Positions 43,046-56,700 of a DNA stretch of 64,000 nt are shown here, in pieces. Source of the stretch: Terfezia claveryi (taxonomy: Eukaryota > Ascomycota > Pezizomycetes > Pezizales > Pezizaceae); the NCBI GenBank assembly GCA_015179025.1, contig WHUX01000129.1, positions 1 through 64,000 of the forward strand, given 5' to 3'. The position numbers and the translations under genes were made by a program. The notes under the pieces are model-generated. The model was not told the origin of the DNA, did not search any database, and was given only the letters and a program-made list of their open reading frames with translations. Numbering within the stretch: the first letter of the stretch is position 1; every line of letters begins with the position of its first letter.

Positions 43046-43960
43046 TCACCATTAGCGAGCTTAGACCACGGCATACAGCGTTACCTTAAGAGCTTGCTGA
43101 TTCCCACAACGACTGAAGAGAGAAGAATAATCGAGACTATCCTTATTCCATATCTAAAAGAAGGGGTATTAGACCCCCCAGCAGCATCACAATCTCCATT
43201 TATTCATAGTGGTTCGGACGCTCTCACAGGGATAGCGTCAAAGAGAGTAGGAAGCGTGCGGAAGAACGTATCCAAACAATTACAACGGTTGGAACAAAAG
43301 ATAGGGTGGTTGATAGAAGTATTGCAACTACTCCACAGACCGCTTGGTAAAAGAACACGTCTAGCGGTACTTTGTGTATAGGTTTTCACGATATCGACGA
43401 AAGGAAAGAAATCAGAGAAACTAAGATGTGTGATCGGGTCATCAATCGGGACAGCGATAGAGAATCGTTCAAATTACAGACACCAGTGGAGCCAAGATAT
43501 GATGGGAATATGGCCCTGGTTGACTTTAAGGACGGACGGGAAGGTGTGTGCGGAGGAAGCTTGCGAGATTGCGGGGATCCCTCTGGCTTCGGGACAGTCA
43601 AATTGCCTCAGGGTGGCTAACTGGGCGTGGCCCATACGGGTGGCCCATACGGGTCCAGCCAGGGAGGTTCATGCCATGTTACACGTGCGAAGCCCGATGG
43701 CAAGAATATGTGTCGAATCATCAAAATATTCCTGTCGCCTTCCTTTCAATAGACGCTTCTTCTACGGAGAATTACTCGACAATCTCCCTGAGCTCGCAAT
43801 AAACTGGCCCTCCCAATATGCAAAGGTTTTCAGTGAGATAGAGTCATGTCTCCATCTTCATGGCTTTACCACTTTCCATGGGTACATTGAGGATGAGAGT
43901 TTAGTTGAATTGATGAACCTGGTGGTGAGATCACTCACATATTATTGTAATCCCATTTAA
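43046..43960 (+). pseudogene. unrecognised gene with a single in-frame TAG
   Basis: One frame runs from 43046 to the TAA ending at 43960, broken only by TAG at 43379-43381. The first part is helical (T-T-T-E-E-R-R-I-I-E-T-I, then a Lys/Gln-rich heptad-like stretch 43230-43330). The second has several Trp and Cys (M-G-I-W-P-W-L-T-L, A-E-E-A-C-E-I-A-G-I-P-L). There is no ATG near the start; 43046 follows possible splice-acceptor AGs, so an upstream exon is likely. A short intron around the TAG is not obvious, and CAG or TGG to TAG is possible. The family is not known to me. Confidence 0.45.
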
Positions 43961-45122
43961 CTTCAAAGCTTTGCTAACTCTTTATATATGGGAACCCGTA
44001 TTCAAAGTCCTTCAAAACGCGGATTCTTTGGCTAACCTACACTTCAGGGATGAATCCGGCCTCTTGTGAAGCCTTGGTATTTCGGGCAGTGGTGCTTTTT
44101 TTGAGTGAAGGAGACGAAGTATGGGGCTGGGAGTCGGAAAGGGAAGAGGGGCAGAAAATCGGGGTCTTAGGGGATGAAAATTTGCTCCAACCACTCCTTA
44201 ATTTTTGCTATAGTTGCACATGATGGCCAGCTTGCTTCGCGGAAACTGCCACATAAGGCTGAAATACAATTGTAGTGTACATTCAAACTAAGCGTCGGCA
44301 ATGTCAGACTCTATCTTAAGCCAAACTTGAAGCATTTTCAGACTTCATGCAAGTTTATATTGGATGTCGCAGTTGGTGAAAGTGACCCCTTGCAACCGTG
44401 GTTGTGTACTCCGTAACCACTACTTACCGGTACTTAAGTCATCCTCCTATCCTTGCCCCTTTATGCCAGGGAATCTGAAGTCATTGGCAGAAGATCTAGA
44501 TAAACTCATCACCTTAATCAATGATGGAATTCCCCCGACGGGGAGATCTTCCGTAGGAGCAGCAGGTATGCTTTGCCTTTAATAACAAGCAACGCTACTT
44601 ACCTTGATGGTTGACCTTGAGCAAGGGTGGAGCAGATCATGCTAGCACTGCGCTGCCATTGAAAGTGTTACTTATCAGCTTTTATTGGGTACCGAGTTTA
44701 TTGTGGCTACAGGAGCAGCACTATTCCCTCATTAGAACTGTGACGATCCCCGACTCTGGTCTCGCCCAAGTCACTCCCCACCCCTAGGCATGTCGACCTA
44801 CTAGACCTCGCCAACCCCACCCTCGTGCAATACCTGAACATCCATTACACCCCGTTGAACCCCCGTATTCCCCATTACGCCCTACGGGCCCTGCACCCCC
44901 ACAGGACCCGCCCCGCATACAACTGGTAAACCCTCGACACTCACGCTAGGTAAAGCCCCCATACCCCTGCATCTGTATGGGACCTAACAAAAGATATGTG
45001 GATATCTTTATTAGGCAGCGGCGGCGGCGGCGGCAGTGAGCACATATCTCTCTCGCTCCGTGGTCCCAGTAAAGTCTTCTTCATTGAACCTATTGATTCC
45101 CCGCTGCCCATATACCTGAATA
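43961..45122. other. no gene; LTR-like and CGG-rich stretch
   Basis: TGTGACGATCCCCGACTC at 44739 resembles the start of some fungal LTRs, but no partner or end was found. 44984-45022 carries the second copy of the CCTAACA hairpin followed by a (GGC)n run (45022-45040). Other short frames have no domain. Confidence 0.4.
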
Positions 45123-45285
45123 GCTAGAGACCCGCCCACAAGGGTGCCTTGCCCCTCGGGAGGGCATCTCAACCTCTGTGGGTTACCAGTATATCCCTAT
45201 GGAGAGAGGCTATATCCACACGGGCTGAGATGCCCTTATGGGGAGGAATTATGTCCACACGGGATGCGATGCCCCTACGGAGACA
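45123..45285. repeat. dispersed foldback repeat, copy 2
   Basis: Related to 16490-16655. The outer parts are well conserved; the central inverted repeat is weaker here (GGGCATCTCA with TGAGATGCCC). Confidence 0.6.
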
Positions 45286-45358
45286 CTCCACAACCTCCAC
45301 GATGAAATTTCGGAAAAACACCTCGTCCAGCTTGAAATAGTAATTTGAGCACCATCTT

Positions 45359-45703
45359 TCTGACTCGACTAATTAGCTCGTACTCTATACATGAGAAATC
45401 AGAAAAACTCACCGTTTGGAAATGACTGTGTAATTGTCAAAAAGTTGCTGATGCCTTCCTGATGTGAGCAATCACAGTTATGTATGGGAAAGCTTTCTTT
45501 GATTGTGCTCTCTATCCTTTGATAATGATGTCTGACTCGACTAATTAGCTTGCACTCTATACTTGAGAAATCAAAAAAACCCACCTTTTGGAAACGACTG
45601 TATGATTGTTAAAAATGTCGCTGATGCCTTCCTTATGTGAGCAATCACCGTTATGTGTGGAAAAGCTTTTTTTGATTGTACTCTCTATCCCTCGATAATG
45701 ATG
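45359..45703. repeat. 172-bp tandem duplication at composition boundary
   Basis: Two adjacent units, 45359-45530 and 45531-45703, each starting TCTGACTCGACTAATTAGCT and ending near GATAATGATG, roughly 85 percent identical by eye. They lie just before the switch to AT-rich DNA at about 45830. Confidence 0.85.
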
Positions 45704-47714
45704 AACTTCTATCAACTTGTCCTCCTTGTAGAATGATATGATGGTAAAGGAGCATGTATTTTCTAAGTCTATTAAGCCAACATATGACCTTATAGGCCCT
45801 GCCAAGCCTCGAGCCAAGCCTAATATTGTATCTAGCTAAGTTTTCTATCTACGTAATGTATCTAAACAACCATGTATACAACTATCTAGTAACTAGTACT
45901 ATAGTATCCTCTTTCTAAAGAGTATACAAACTATTAAAGAAAGGCCTAATACTATCTAATTATTATTATTCTCTTATATCATTATACCTATAGTACCATA
46001 CTATCTTATATATTCTTTCCTCTAGTTTACTACTTTACTATCTATATATTATCTTAACTTTACCCTATATTAATTAAATTGCAAAGGTACCTAATCTTTT
46101 TACTTATAACCTTAAGAATAGTCCTTAACTTATAGCACTCTACTTAAATACTAACTATATCTCAAATAGACCTATCCATCTATTAAATAAACTAGTATAA
46201 TATAGTAGTACTATTTTGGTAACCTACTTATAGTAGCCTTTATTAGCTTCTACTTATAGTCTTACTTATATTATATCTACATAAGATATATATATATACT
46301 CTCTTCTTTATATATATATATTTGCTATATTTATTATACTTAATATGTATTTAAAAATATCAGTTAAGTTATTCAATATACTAAATATATTTCTAGTATA
46401 ATGTTAGTAAGAAAAAAATAGTATCAAGATACCAAGTGGTATCTTTAAAAGACAAAGTTGTTTCCTATGTCTTTTGTATCTTTTATATCTCCTAAGTATT
46501 TCTTAAATATCTTCTATATATCTCCTAGTATCTTCTAGTATTACTAAAAGATACTAAGAAATATTCTATTAATTATAGAGATATACCATATTTCTAGTAG
46601 TATTACTATTTTTAGAGATACTAGAAACAAACTATTTTATTTTCTAATATAGTTTACTATTATACTTATACTCTTAATTAGTCTAGTTGATAAGAGTTAT
46701 TATACAACTAGAGTAACTTTTAATATTATTATAGAGCAGTACAAAGTCCTTTATATTATAGTATGATTTCCTTTTCTTTTTCCTTCTAATTAAGTTTAAA
46801 CTACTCTACTTTAGCTAATAACTTTTTTTCTTCTTTTAACTCATTTAACTCTAGAATAATATTATATAGCTATTGTAGTCTCTTTACTACTAACTCTCTA
46901 GGTATATTTTTTATCTCTTTTTAAGCTTAAATACTCTTTTCTTCTAATATTAGCTAGTATTCTAAGCTCTTTATTTAGAGCTAATATTATAGGAAACAAC
47001 TTGGTTATAGAGTATAGAAAACATTAGTTCTCGTATATCTAAAGATATATATATAGTAAGAGAACCTAATATATTACCTTAAAATCTTTCTCCTTTTTGC
47101 CTAATACCTTATCTTCCTTAATTATAGCTCTATCTAGATCACTACTTCTAGAACCTTTTTAGCTACTATTATATCTATTACTACTATTCTTATTCTTATA
47201 TTTTTAGACTTTTTAACTCTATTATTTTACTCCCTTCTTACTTGTATTTTTTATACTTCTAATATTCTTCTCTTAAATATTACTTTAATTGTTTTTACTA
47301 CTCTTTCTATCTTCTAGTTACTATAGGTAATAGGGTATTAATAGATAGTAATAAATATACAGAATCTATACAAGTACTCTAATTATTAGGTTAATAAAAT
47401 AAAAACCATTATTTGACTAAAGAGATAGTAAATACCTATACTAATATATAACTCTTTAATATATAAAGTTTGCTATAATATCAGATAAATTATTTTGTAT
47501 AAGTTTACCCTCTACCTACTTAGATAGGCAATCTACTACTAGATATATGAATTTACAACTAGTAGTCTTAAAGTCTTTTAAAAAAGCTTTCTAAAATTAA
47601 TCCACTAGTATATAAATATATTTTCTCTTAAGAAATATACTCTAATAACTATTATAGCATAAGAATTAGTTTATAAATGCAATAAATATAAGGTTATCAA
47701 ATATTATTTACCCT
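45704..47714. other. start of AT-rich block, no gene recognised
   Basis: From about 45830 C+G drops sharply and TpA steps dominate. Minus-strand reading gives scattered Lys-rich fragments but no domain could be assigned. Probably decayed transposon sequence. Confidence 0.45.
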
Positions 47715-47880
47715 AATATGCTTGTCAATATCAATAAACTTACTAATATCAATAAGCTTATTAATGTTAATAAGTTTAGTAATATTAATAAACTTACTGA
47801 TATCAATAAGTTCAATAATATTAATAAACTTACTAATGTCAATAAGCTTACTGATATTAATATATAGTATAATATTTTAC
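47715..47880. repeat. degenerate 18-bp tandem array
   Basis: Around eight units of the type AATATCAATAAACTTACT. On the minus strand they read as repeated Ile-Asn-Lys-Leu-Ile-Asp-like hexapeptides, with no stop across the array. Confidence 0.65.
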
Positions 47881-48186
47881 TCATATTAGCTAGAGATATT
47901 ATATATAAATTACTACCTATATTTCTATTCTCTATTTTACTTTTTCATACAATCTCTTGTATTTAAACTTAAGTAATATAAATTATTGCCTTATACCTAT
48001 ATTCTAATACTATATATTCTAAAACCTATATACTCTATCTAGTACTCTGTGTTTACTATTCTTTATCTACTGTCTTATATCCACTATCCTATATATGCTT
48101 CCCAAAGTTATATCTAGAGCTAATATCTACACTACTATTATATAATATTGTATCCTTATACTCTATTAAGTGCAACTTCTATGAAC

Positions 48187-48270
48187 CTATAAACTAATAA
48201 ACTAATGAACTAATGAACCTACAAACTAATAAACTAATAAACTAATGAACTAATAAACCAATAAACTAAT
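48187..48270. repeat. AACTAATAA short tandem array
   Basis: Repeats of AAACTAATAAACTAATGA type with small variations. They lie in the presumed 5' LTR or leader of gypsy D1; the same position in D2 lacks the expansion. Confidence 0.65.
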
Positions 48271-48599
48271 AGACAATAACTATTATATCTCAACTAGTTA
48301 TTAAACTAACAGCTATTACTATAGATTTGCTTATATGATTGTGAGTAAAAGTAGATTCCATAAACCCTAATAGTAAGTATATAATAATAGTTAATAATAC
48401 TATTACCTTGTTAGACTAAATCCTTACCTTACTAAATCACTAACAAGATATACTTAGTTTTTGAAATCAAGTCCAAAACCTTACTAATTATCTTGTATAA
48501 TAATAAAATAAGAATACTATATTGGTAAACTACAATTAAAAACTATAAGAGAAAGTTACTATATATGACACTATAATAGATAATCTTTGCTATTAACTT

Positions 48600-51500
48600 A
48601 ATAATATAAAAGCTATCAATTTTACTCTTATTTAACTTAGAGACTAGCTAAGGATAGGAACTAATAAAATACTTAATTCTTATAAGTTTAAAAGTAAAGA
48701 TTGTAATAAACTTTATTTTTTTCTTATACAACTATAGCTTAAAGCTGCTATCTATACTGATAAACAAGTTAAATTATATTTAGCTATTAATTCTATCTCT
48801 AATAAAGCTCTCAATCAAGTTATATCTTATATTCAAAATAATAGAATTAACTTCTTTAATCTTACTGTATTTATTACTATACTTAAAAATATATTTAACA
48901 ATCCTAACTATATTGCTCATACTAAATTCAAACTATAAACAATAATCTAAAGAACTAAAGATTTTACTTTATACTTTACTAAATTCTAATATTATATAGC
49001 TAAAACTACTTAGAACAATTCTACCAAACTTATATTGTTAAAATTATTAGAAAAGAATTTAGTTTGCCTTCAGTTAGTATCTAGAGTATCTAGTAGCATT
49101 TTATAAGCATCTAGTGACATTCCAATAGTATCGGATAGCATCTAGAATGTTTACAAAACATATTTAAATATATATAAAACATATTTTGTAAATACTCTAG
49201 ATATTATTTGATGCTATTAGAATACTACTAAATACCTATAGGATACTACTAGATGTTCTAGATACTAACTGGAGGCAAACTAAATTCTTTCCTAATAATA
49301 AGGACTTTCAAATTATATTTAATAAGATCTAATAGCAGTATACTCTGAACTATGAGATTTTAATAAATATGTAGCTATCTATCAATAATTTGATACTCAT
49401 TAATAAGCTTTATAAACCTAAATAGGTAATTGACTTCTAATTTTTACTTTTTTATATTCTATACCTTATACTACTACCTCTACTTTCTATTAAAATACCT
49501 CTACTCCTCTTATAATTACTAGTACTCATATAAGACTAATAAATCTATTAGCAGGAAAAAAAAAGTTATCTCAAGAAGAATATATAAAAAAGATAGTAGA
49601 AGGAAAATATTACTATTGTAGAGGCTTAGAATATAATATTAGACCTTGTTTATAAACTCAATAATATCTCCTACAAGTAGCTAAAATAATGACTACAATT
49701 AAACAACTTATAACTACTAAATTAGTATGAAAAGAATAGCCTTATTTCAGCAAGATAGTACTAATTTGAGGTAAGCTAAGTCTTTAATTTCCTCATGTAT
49801 TTCTAGTTTATTCTTATAGTCTTTGGAAGAAAAGTTATTAGATAAGAATTATTTTATAGTTACTTGTAAGTTAAATGATAATAGTTCTAAAATCCTTTTT
49901 TATATTCTTATTAACTATATAGTAACTAGTTATATATTTATAGATAAAGAATTTGTATACTATCACTAACTACTATTATATAAGCTCAAATATTGTCAAG
50001 TTTTAGAAGTTATAGATAGATGACCAATTTAGTCTAGTATAATTATATATATAATATAAGTTTGATTTATAATTAGAAGATATTAGGTAGAACTTTTATT
50101 ATTTCTTACCAAATTAGGATATTGTCTAATTGTTTTTAGCCTTCTATAGCTTCAATATCATAATATTAATATTTTTTTGCTAATAACACTCTTACCTTTG
50201 ATTTAGATTACTACCTTTACTATTACTATAAGAAACTCTTAATAATTAAAAGTATTTCTATACTTATTTTAATAAAACTTTAAATTACTTTTATTATAGG
50301 ATCTACCTTCAACTATCTAGTTAAAAAAGGAAAGTATATATAAACTATATCCCAATTTACTATTTATAAACTGAATACAATATTAAAGTAATTTGAAGAA
50401 TAACTAATAACTGAAGAAGAAAAAATTAAAAGACTTATACTACCTAAGTATTATCAATACCTTTAACTTTTCTCAAAAGTAGTAGCTGAAATTCTTCCTT
50501 GTCATTGACTTTTTAATTATAAGATCCTACTTAAAAAAGGATTTAACTCTCTATTTAGACCTCTTTAATTTCTATTAAATTTAAACTACAGACTTGAAAG
50601 ATATTAACATAAAAAAACGTATTAAAAGCTTTTATTTGAGTATTTTTATCTCTAGCTAATATCTTAATTTTATTTATTAAGAAAAAAGATAGATCTTTAT
50701 ATTTATATATTGATTATTGAAGACTAAATAAAGGTACTATTAAAAATGATATCTATTACCTCTTATTCGAAAAACTTTTTGTTTACTATTAAAAGCCAAA
50801 TACTATACTACTCTTGATATTTGAAATGCCTACAATTTAGTTTAAATAGCTGTAGGAGAAGAATGGAAAATAGTATTTAGAATATGATATAGTCTATATG
50901 AGTTCTAGTCATATTCTTTAGCTGAACTAATACTTTTGCTATCTTTTAATACTTTATCAATAATATCCTTTACTTTTTTCTAGATAATTTTTATGCTACC
51001 TACCTTAATATATATTAATTTATAAAAATATACTCAAATAATACTAAATACATGTTAGTAAACTTTTTAATATACTATAAAAAGCTAGCTTATATCTAAA
51101 GCTAGAAAAATATAAATTTTATAAAATGGAAGTCTATTATTTAGTTATAATTATCTTAATAAAGGGTATTTAGATAGATCTTTTAAATATTAAAGCAATT
51201 ATAGATTAGGAATCTTTAATGAATTTTTATAATACTTATATATTTTTTATAGTTACTAATTTCTATCATCACTTTATTAAAAACTTCTTTAAAGTTATTA
51301 CTTCTATTATTAGGTTAATTAAGAAAGATATTATATAGAATTAAAATAAAGAATATAAAAAAGATTTCAATAATTAAAGACAATCTTTATTTTAGTACCT
51401 ATACTATAATACTTTAATCTAGGTTAAGATATTATACTAAAAATAAATGTTTTAAACTATATTTCTACTACTATCTTTTCTTAATATAATACTAACAATA

Positions 51501-52900
51501 TATTTCATCTAGTTGTATACTTTTCCAAAAAGTACGCACTAGTAGAATATAACTATAAAACTTTATAATAAAGAACTCATAGCAATAGTAAAATATTTCA
51601 AAGAATAGAGAGTAGAATTAGAATCAATACTTTATATAATCCAAGTTCTTTTAAACTACAAAAATTTTGAATACTTTATAACAATAAAACTCTTAAACTA
51701 CTATTAAGTCCTTGGTCATAATACCTTTTAAGATTCAATTTTAAGATAGTCTACTACTCAGAAAATACAAGTAATAAACTAAATATATTAATAAAAAGAT
51801 TAGGAGACCTTTGTAAAGAAGGAGATAAATATACTGTAACGTGGGCTCTGGAAACAAGGCGACTAAAGGGTACGCCGGAGTAGTAGCAAGAGGGAATCAC
51901 ACACGTAGGAGCGCTATATATATAATCTGAGAAAGGCTAGAGTAAGACACATATAGAAACGTTATGTGTGTGACCAAGGGAAGGCTGAGATGGAGAGCAA
52001 GGGTAAGAGACAAGAGAGGCAGAGGGCAAAAAACACGAGATATACGGAGGCAGTTGCTGTATATGTTAAGGGAGGCAGCTGTACTATAGAGTTGGTTACA
52101 GAACGAGGCAAGACAAGGGGGGTATATAAGGGAGTATACCTTCGTGGAGAGAGGGAAGGTCTGTATTAGGATACAAGATGTTGGATAGAGATCCAATAAC
52201 AGTACAAGTAACGGGGTCTATATATATATAATTCTGTTAGAGCAATGGGGGAAATATGCTTCCTAAGATCCCTATCTTGGAAGCCAAGCAAGATAACGAT
52301 ATCAATAACCTATCACCTGTGCTACAAGTGATGCCGAGGGCAACAATAATGATAACTCATCATTTACGATCACAGGTGATAACAAAGATAATAATAGCAA
52401 TGACCTATCATCTATGACACAGGTGATAGTGAGGCAACTGAGGATACGTTGTGATATATACTATATATTAAAACTAAGTTATCTTAAAACTCTATAACTT
52501 AATTCTTAATACTATAAAAGATATTAAGGTAAATCTATTAGAGTTATTTAACTAAGGCTTAGAAGTAGATCTATTTTCTAACACAATATTTAATAAATTA
52601 TATCAAAGAGAAACTTAATTAAAAAATATCTTACTAGTAGAATATATAGAAGAAAATAGTCTATAAATATATCAAGAATAAATTTTTGTACTAAACTACA
52701 ATTCTTTAAAGCTATATATAATATAGAATCATTATAACTCTTTAATTATAGATTACTCTAGATAATTAAAGATATTAGAACTTATACTATAATAATATTA
52801 CTAGCTAAAAATATATAATAATCTAGACTACTATATTTATATCTATTATTCATATCAATATTCATATACCTTATGCTATATACTATATAAAATTCTTTGA
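48600..52900 (+). pseudogene. gypsy D1, RIP-decayed, split by solo LTR
   Basis: Plus-strand gypsy polyprotein. Gag from about 48720, with a zinc-knuckle remnant near 49607-49650 (Y-Y-C-R-G ending P-C). RT: K-K-D-R-S-L-Y then I-D-Y near 50684-50715, and the catalytic region near 50990 damaged (Y-L-N). RNase H lies at about 51440-51790. A solo gypsy-B LTR (51835-52456) interrupts it. Beyond that, 52462-52895 reads the integrase N-terminus (N-Q-G-L-E-V-D, then a region like the H-H-C-C domain and Y-S-Y-Q-Y-S in place of C-x2-C-Q-R-S). It ends where repeat C begins. Dense TAA/TAG stops. Confidence 0.75.
51835..52456. repeat. solo LTR of the gypsy B family
   Basis: 622 bp, starts TGTAACGTGGGCTC and ends TTGTGATA (the other copies end TTATAACA/TTATGACA, so the last CA became TA). 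Flanked by a 5-bp duplication TATAC (51830-51834, 52457-52461). It is less mutated than the LTRs at 6.4 and 12.2 kb. Left by recombination between two LTRs; no internal region remains. Confidence 0.88.
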
Positions 52901-53760
52901 TTATATTAGGATGAATATTTCTATACTACAATACCTCTTCTCAGTACTCTGATGAACTACTTTCTATCTATCTACCTGATGAGTTAGGTTCCCCTAATAC
53001 CACTTCTAGCTGATATGCCTTCTCTATATTCTAGTAGTTTTGGAATAACCAATCAACCATTATCTACCTCTCAATGCCCTTGATACTGAAGTGCTTATTG
53101 GCCTTAACTCTATCTTATGTAAGTACCTCCTTATCATCTAATTCGAAATCCTTATAATCCTACTATAACTAATTTTCTTATAGTATTCCTCATCCTTACA
53201 ATCCTACTATAACTAACCTTCTTGTAGTAACTTATGTTCTATTGTTAGCTTCTCAAATTCCTTTAACATCCCCTTAGGATTCTAGCATGAGAGTACTAAG
53301 GATGTAAAATACAATTCAATAGTATACTGTTATTGACAAAGTCTATTCCAAACTTTCAGAGTCTTTTTGTAGCAAATTTACTCACAGCTTCATAACCATA
53401 GTACTTGTTCATAATTTTTCACTTCAATTCCTATTATATTCTATATATTTGGCTCCTATATATTCTTGTTATATAACTCATTCTATATATTAAAATCAAT
53501 CCTATTGTTAGCTAACTAGACCCTGTCAATCTCTAATAGTATTATATATACTATTCCCTCTATATCTGAAATCCTAATAACTTATATTACTCTATTATCC
53601 TTACATTTCTTTATCTGAATTATTCTCTCCTTACTATGTAGCCTACTAGAACTCTGGATTCTAAGTAACCTTATATATACTACTTTATATATTCCTTATA
53701 TCCTATCCTAGATTCTGAAAAATCCTTCTACACTAACTATAGTCTAACTATCAAGCTAGC
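52895..53760 (-). repeat. repeat C, copy 2 (inverted)
   Basis: Inverted relative to 14790-15675. The end nearest 52895 truncates the gypsy D1 integrase, so repeat C inserted into D1. The copies share a frame with the E-H-K-L-L and D-C-K-D-x-E-Y-Y-K-K motif. How far the element extends to the right is unknown; the D1 integrase could not be found again downstream. Confidence 0.55.
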
Positions 53761-56700
53761 CATTACTGTCCTATAATTATAGCCTTTTTCTTACCTAAAT
53801 CCAATCTACCCTTATATTTCCCTATTTTTGAAGTCTTAATCCCTTATATAGTACATATGATAGATTTATACACCATCTCCTTGAAATTGTTGTACTGGTA
53901 CCAAAACCCTTCTATAGTACTCCTTTTGGTAGTTCACTATTATCTCCATATTTGGTTAGTAATCTCTAGAATCACTGCTTAGCTATAGGTAATCTCAAAA
54001 CCTACTAACTAGGTATAGTATTTGCAGAGCTATTGTAAGGATAGACAAGGGTTCTGGTAGTGCATTCTATATCTGCTGTTGGCCAGTTAATTTCAGATAG
54101 TCTTTATTCTTAACTAGACCTTCTATATCCTTTCTCATTAATACAACTAAAGCTTTAATGTTATAGTCAAACTTTACCTCCTTATTCTATGCACATAAAT
54201 TTAACTTCAGTATTTTAAATATATAGTCTTTCAGTATATGTTTGTTAAGAATCTGAACAGTTGCATTAATCCTATTTGATTATTTGTAGGCCTTTTTAAA
54301 TGGCTTGTGAAGGACTTCTATAATCTCTATTGAATACTATAGGAGGCTTCCAAATTAGATAACCTGTTATAAGTAATGCAATCACAAGTACAGCTTAGGG
54401 TAGTTAAATATTGTCTAACTCAGAATATTGGTTACAAGGCTTTGTCATTTCTTTCAATTCACTAATGCTTGGTTTGCATTCTAAGTAGCAGTCACCATAA
54501 AATAACTGAAGATGATTGCTTAATGATCCTGCTTAGCTGCTAGATCCTTAGAGACCTCCTTTGCTTTCCTATAGTCTACCTTACTTGTATAAAATTTACT
54601 AAATACATGCTGATACTTATAGAAGTCTTACAGGTAGTTAGATATATATTAGATAGTCTCAAGAATATGATTTTGATACTGAGCTATTGGGCAAAAGTTT
54701 GACAGAGCACAAATAGCTTATATCACAATTTTAATATCAGCTTGAGTAGCTAGTACTAAGTGGCTAGTAGTTGTAAAACAAGTAAGTATAACCTGTCTAA
54801 AACTATATATTTCTATACTACTCTATATGGTAATTTAGTGATATTGCTTCTATAGTGACATGAACCTTTAGTACAGTAGTAAGGTACTCTATATTTTATT
54901 GAAAACTACAAGGCTTTTGTATTTATATAAGAACTCTTATATATACTCTATAAGATTTTTCTGGACACATAAATATATATTATGAAGTATGTCTGCTCAT
55001 ACCATTATCTGTAGGCAAACCTTTGGAAGACCCCATAGCATATTTTAGATAAGCTAAATATTTAAATCGATTAAGCTATTCTTCTGTATTAGTCTAGTTA
55101 ATATAGAGAAGAGAGGATAACGAATATATTATTATTATTAACTACCCAAAGGCACTTATAGTATATATAGTTGTACTAAGTATATGGTCGCTTTGGTAAT
55201 AATTTAAGCTAATTTTAACTCACTATATAGATTGGATACTAGTTCACTTTTATATAATAAATATTTATATTCTCTATATAATCTATAAGCCATATAGATA
55301 GGATTGGTATACAACATCAAACATTCTTATCTATACAAACTATCTTTAACCCATCAGTCTGTTAAGAGTCAGCAAATATCCTACAAAGTCTAGTAATAGA
55401 ATCCTTACCTTGAAAATAGTAACTAGTGGTACCAAGATCTATTCTATTAGTTAGTATTATATTTCTAAGGAGTCATGCTCTTGATTCCAAACTAAGAATC
55501 CCTTGAGAGCTGTTGTTCACTTCAGACCTATAGGCCAGAGGCCTATAAGAATTCAGGCTTGCCATAAGAGCTTATTTCATATATCTAATAGTATGTTCCT
55601 CAAGCTTATGAAGATTACCTACAATTTCTTATTGCCCAAAATGTTGGTCAAGTATGTTTGATTAGAGGTTATTAGAATAGGTATAAGGCTGGAACCAATT
55701 GGAAAAGTTATCTAGCAGCCTGTGAGTAGCTGTTTACAAACAGGATTGATAAATAAGTACTTACATATCCTACTACTAGTCCTCTATATATATCCTCATA
55801 TATATCTTATTACCTTGTTGATTGAAGTCCTGCTGAGATTTAAAGACAAGATATTGAGTATATGCCTTCCAGTAAAGAAGATATTAGATGCATTATTTAA
55901 TATCTTGATAAAAAAACATGACCCCTTTTTGGAGGTAGAAATCTATACTCTCATATTGCTATACTAGTTAGTTGATTAGTACTCATAACTTATTCTACTA
56001 GGTATAACTAGACTAATACCTAACCCCTAATGTCTAGAACATACTGATAGAAAGTAGTTAATGCTTGAAAAATTGGTCATTTACTTCATTATAGTATTGT
56101 TCTAATAGAAGTATTATACTAGCTTATATTTATAAGTGTTAGTAAAAGGTAATAAAGGATTCTATAATAGGTCCTGAATATGGATGAATAATGACTGATG
56201 TAAGACTTGTCTAACTTAAAGTGATAATAGTAGATACTTCTCAACAGGTAGATAAAGATTCAGAGAATCTAGTAATATATCCTCAATATTTAGTATATTA
56301 ATAGTTTTAATTGTAGAGTCAATTTGTAGGATACTTATGACTATATCAGTAGTATTAAGGCATTGTCACTTCAAGCTACCTAAGAGCCTATGATAGTCTA
56401 GTACTGTATATTTGGAAAGTAAAGAAGTACACAATTATTTCTTGGAGTGGTTTATATATAAATAGTGCCTATAATAGCCTACTATAGTAAACTGACAGTT
56501 GTAAAATTCATACCGCACACTCTACTATATAAATATCAGTCCTATAGAATTTGGATTTAGAATAGTTCTCATATATAATAATTAGTGGAATTACTAGAGC
56601 CTTAATGTAGACTCTCTAGACCAGATAGGTTTTGGTATTGCCTTTAGATTCGAGTATACTTAATAGTTCTAACAGGATCACTAAAGTCCTATTATAATAG

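Noticed and set aside
44739..45350. Possible solo LTR starting TGTGACGATCCCC
   Set aside because: No matching end, partner or target duplication could be found.
52977..53005. CTGATGAG followed by a GTTAGG/CCTAAT stem
   Set aside because: The stem is followed by ACC, not GAAA, and no stem I partner was found.
55722..55967. 81-codon hydrophobic frame
   Set aside because: Leu/Ile-rich reading expected by chance in AT-rich DNA; no conserved motif.
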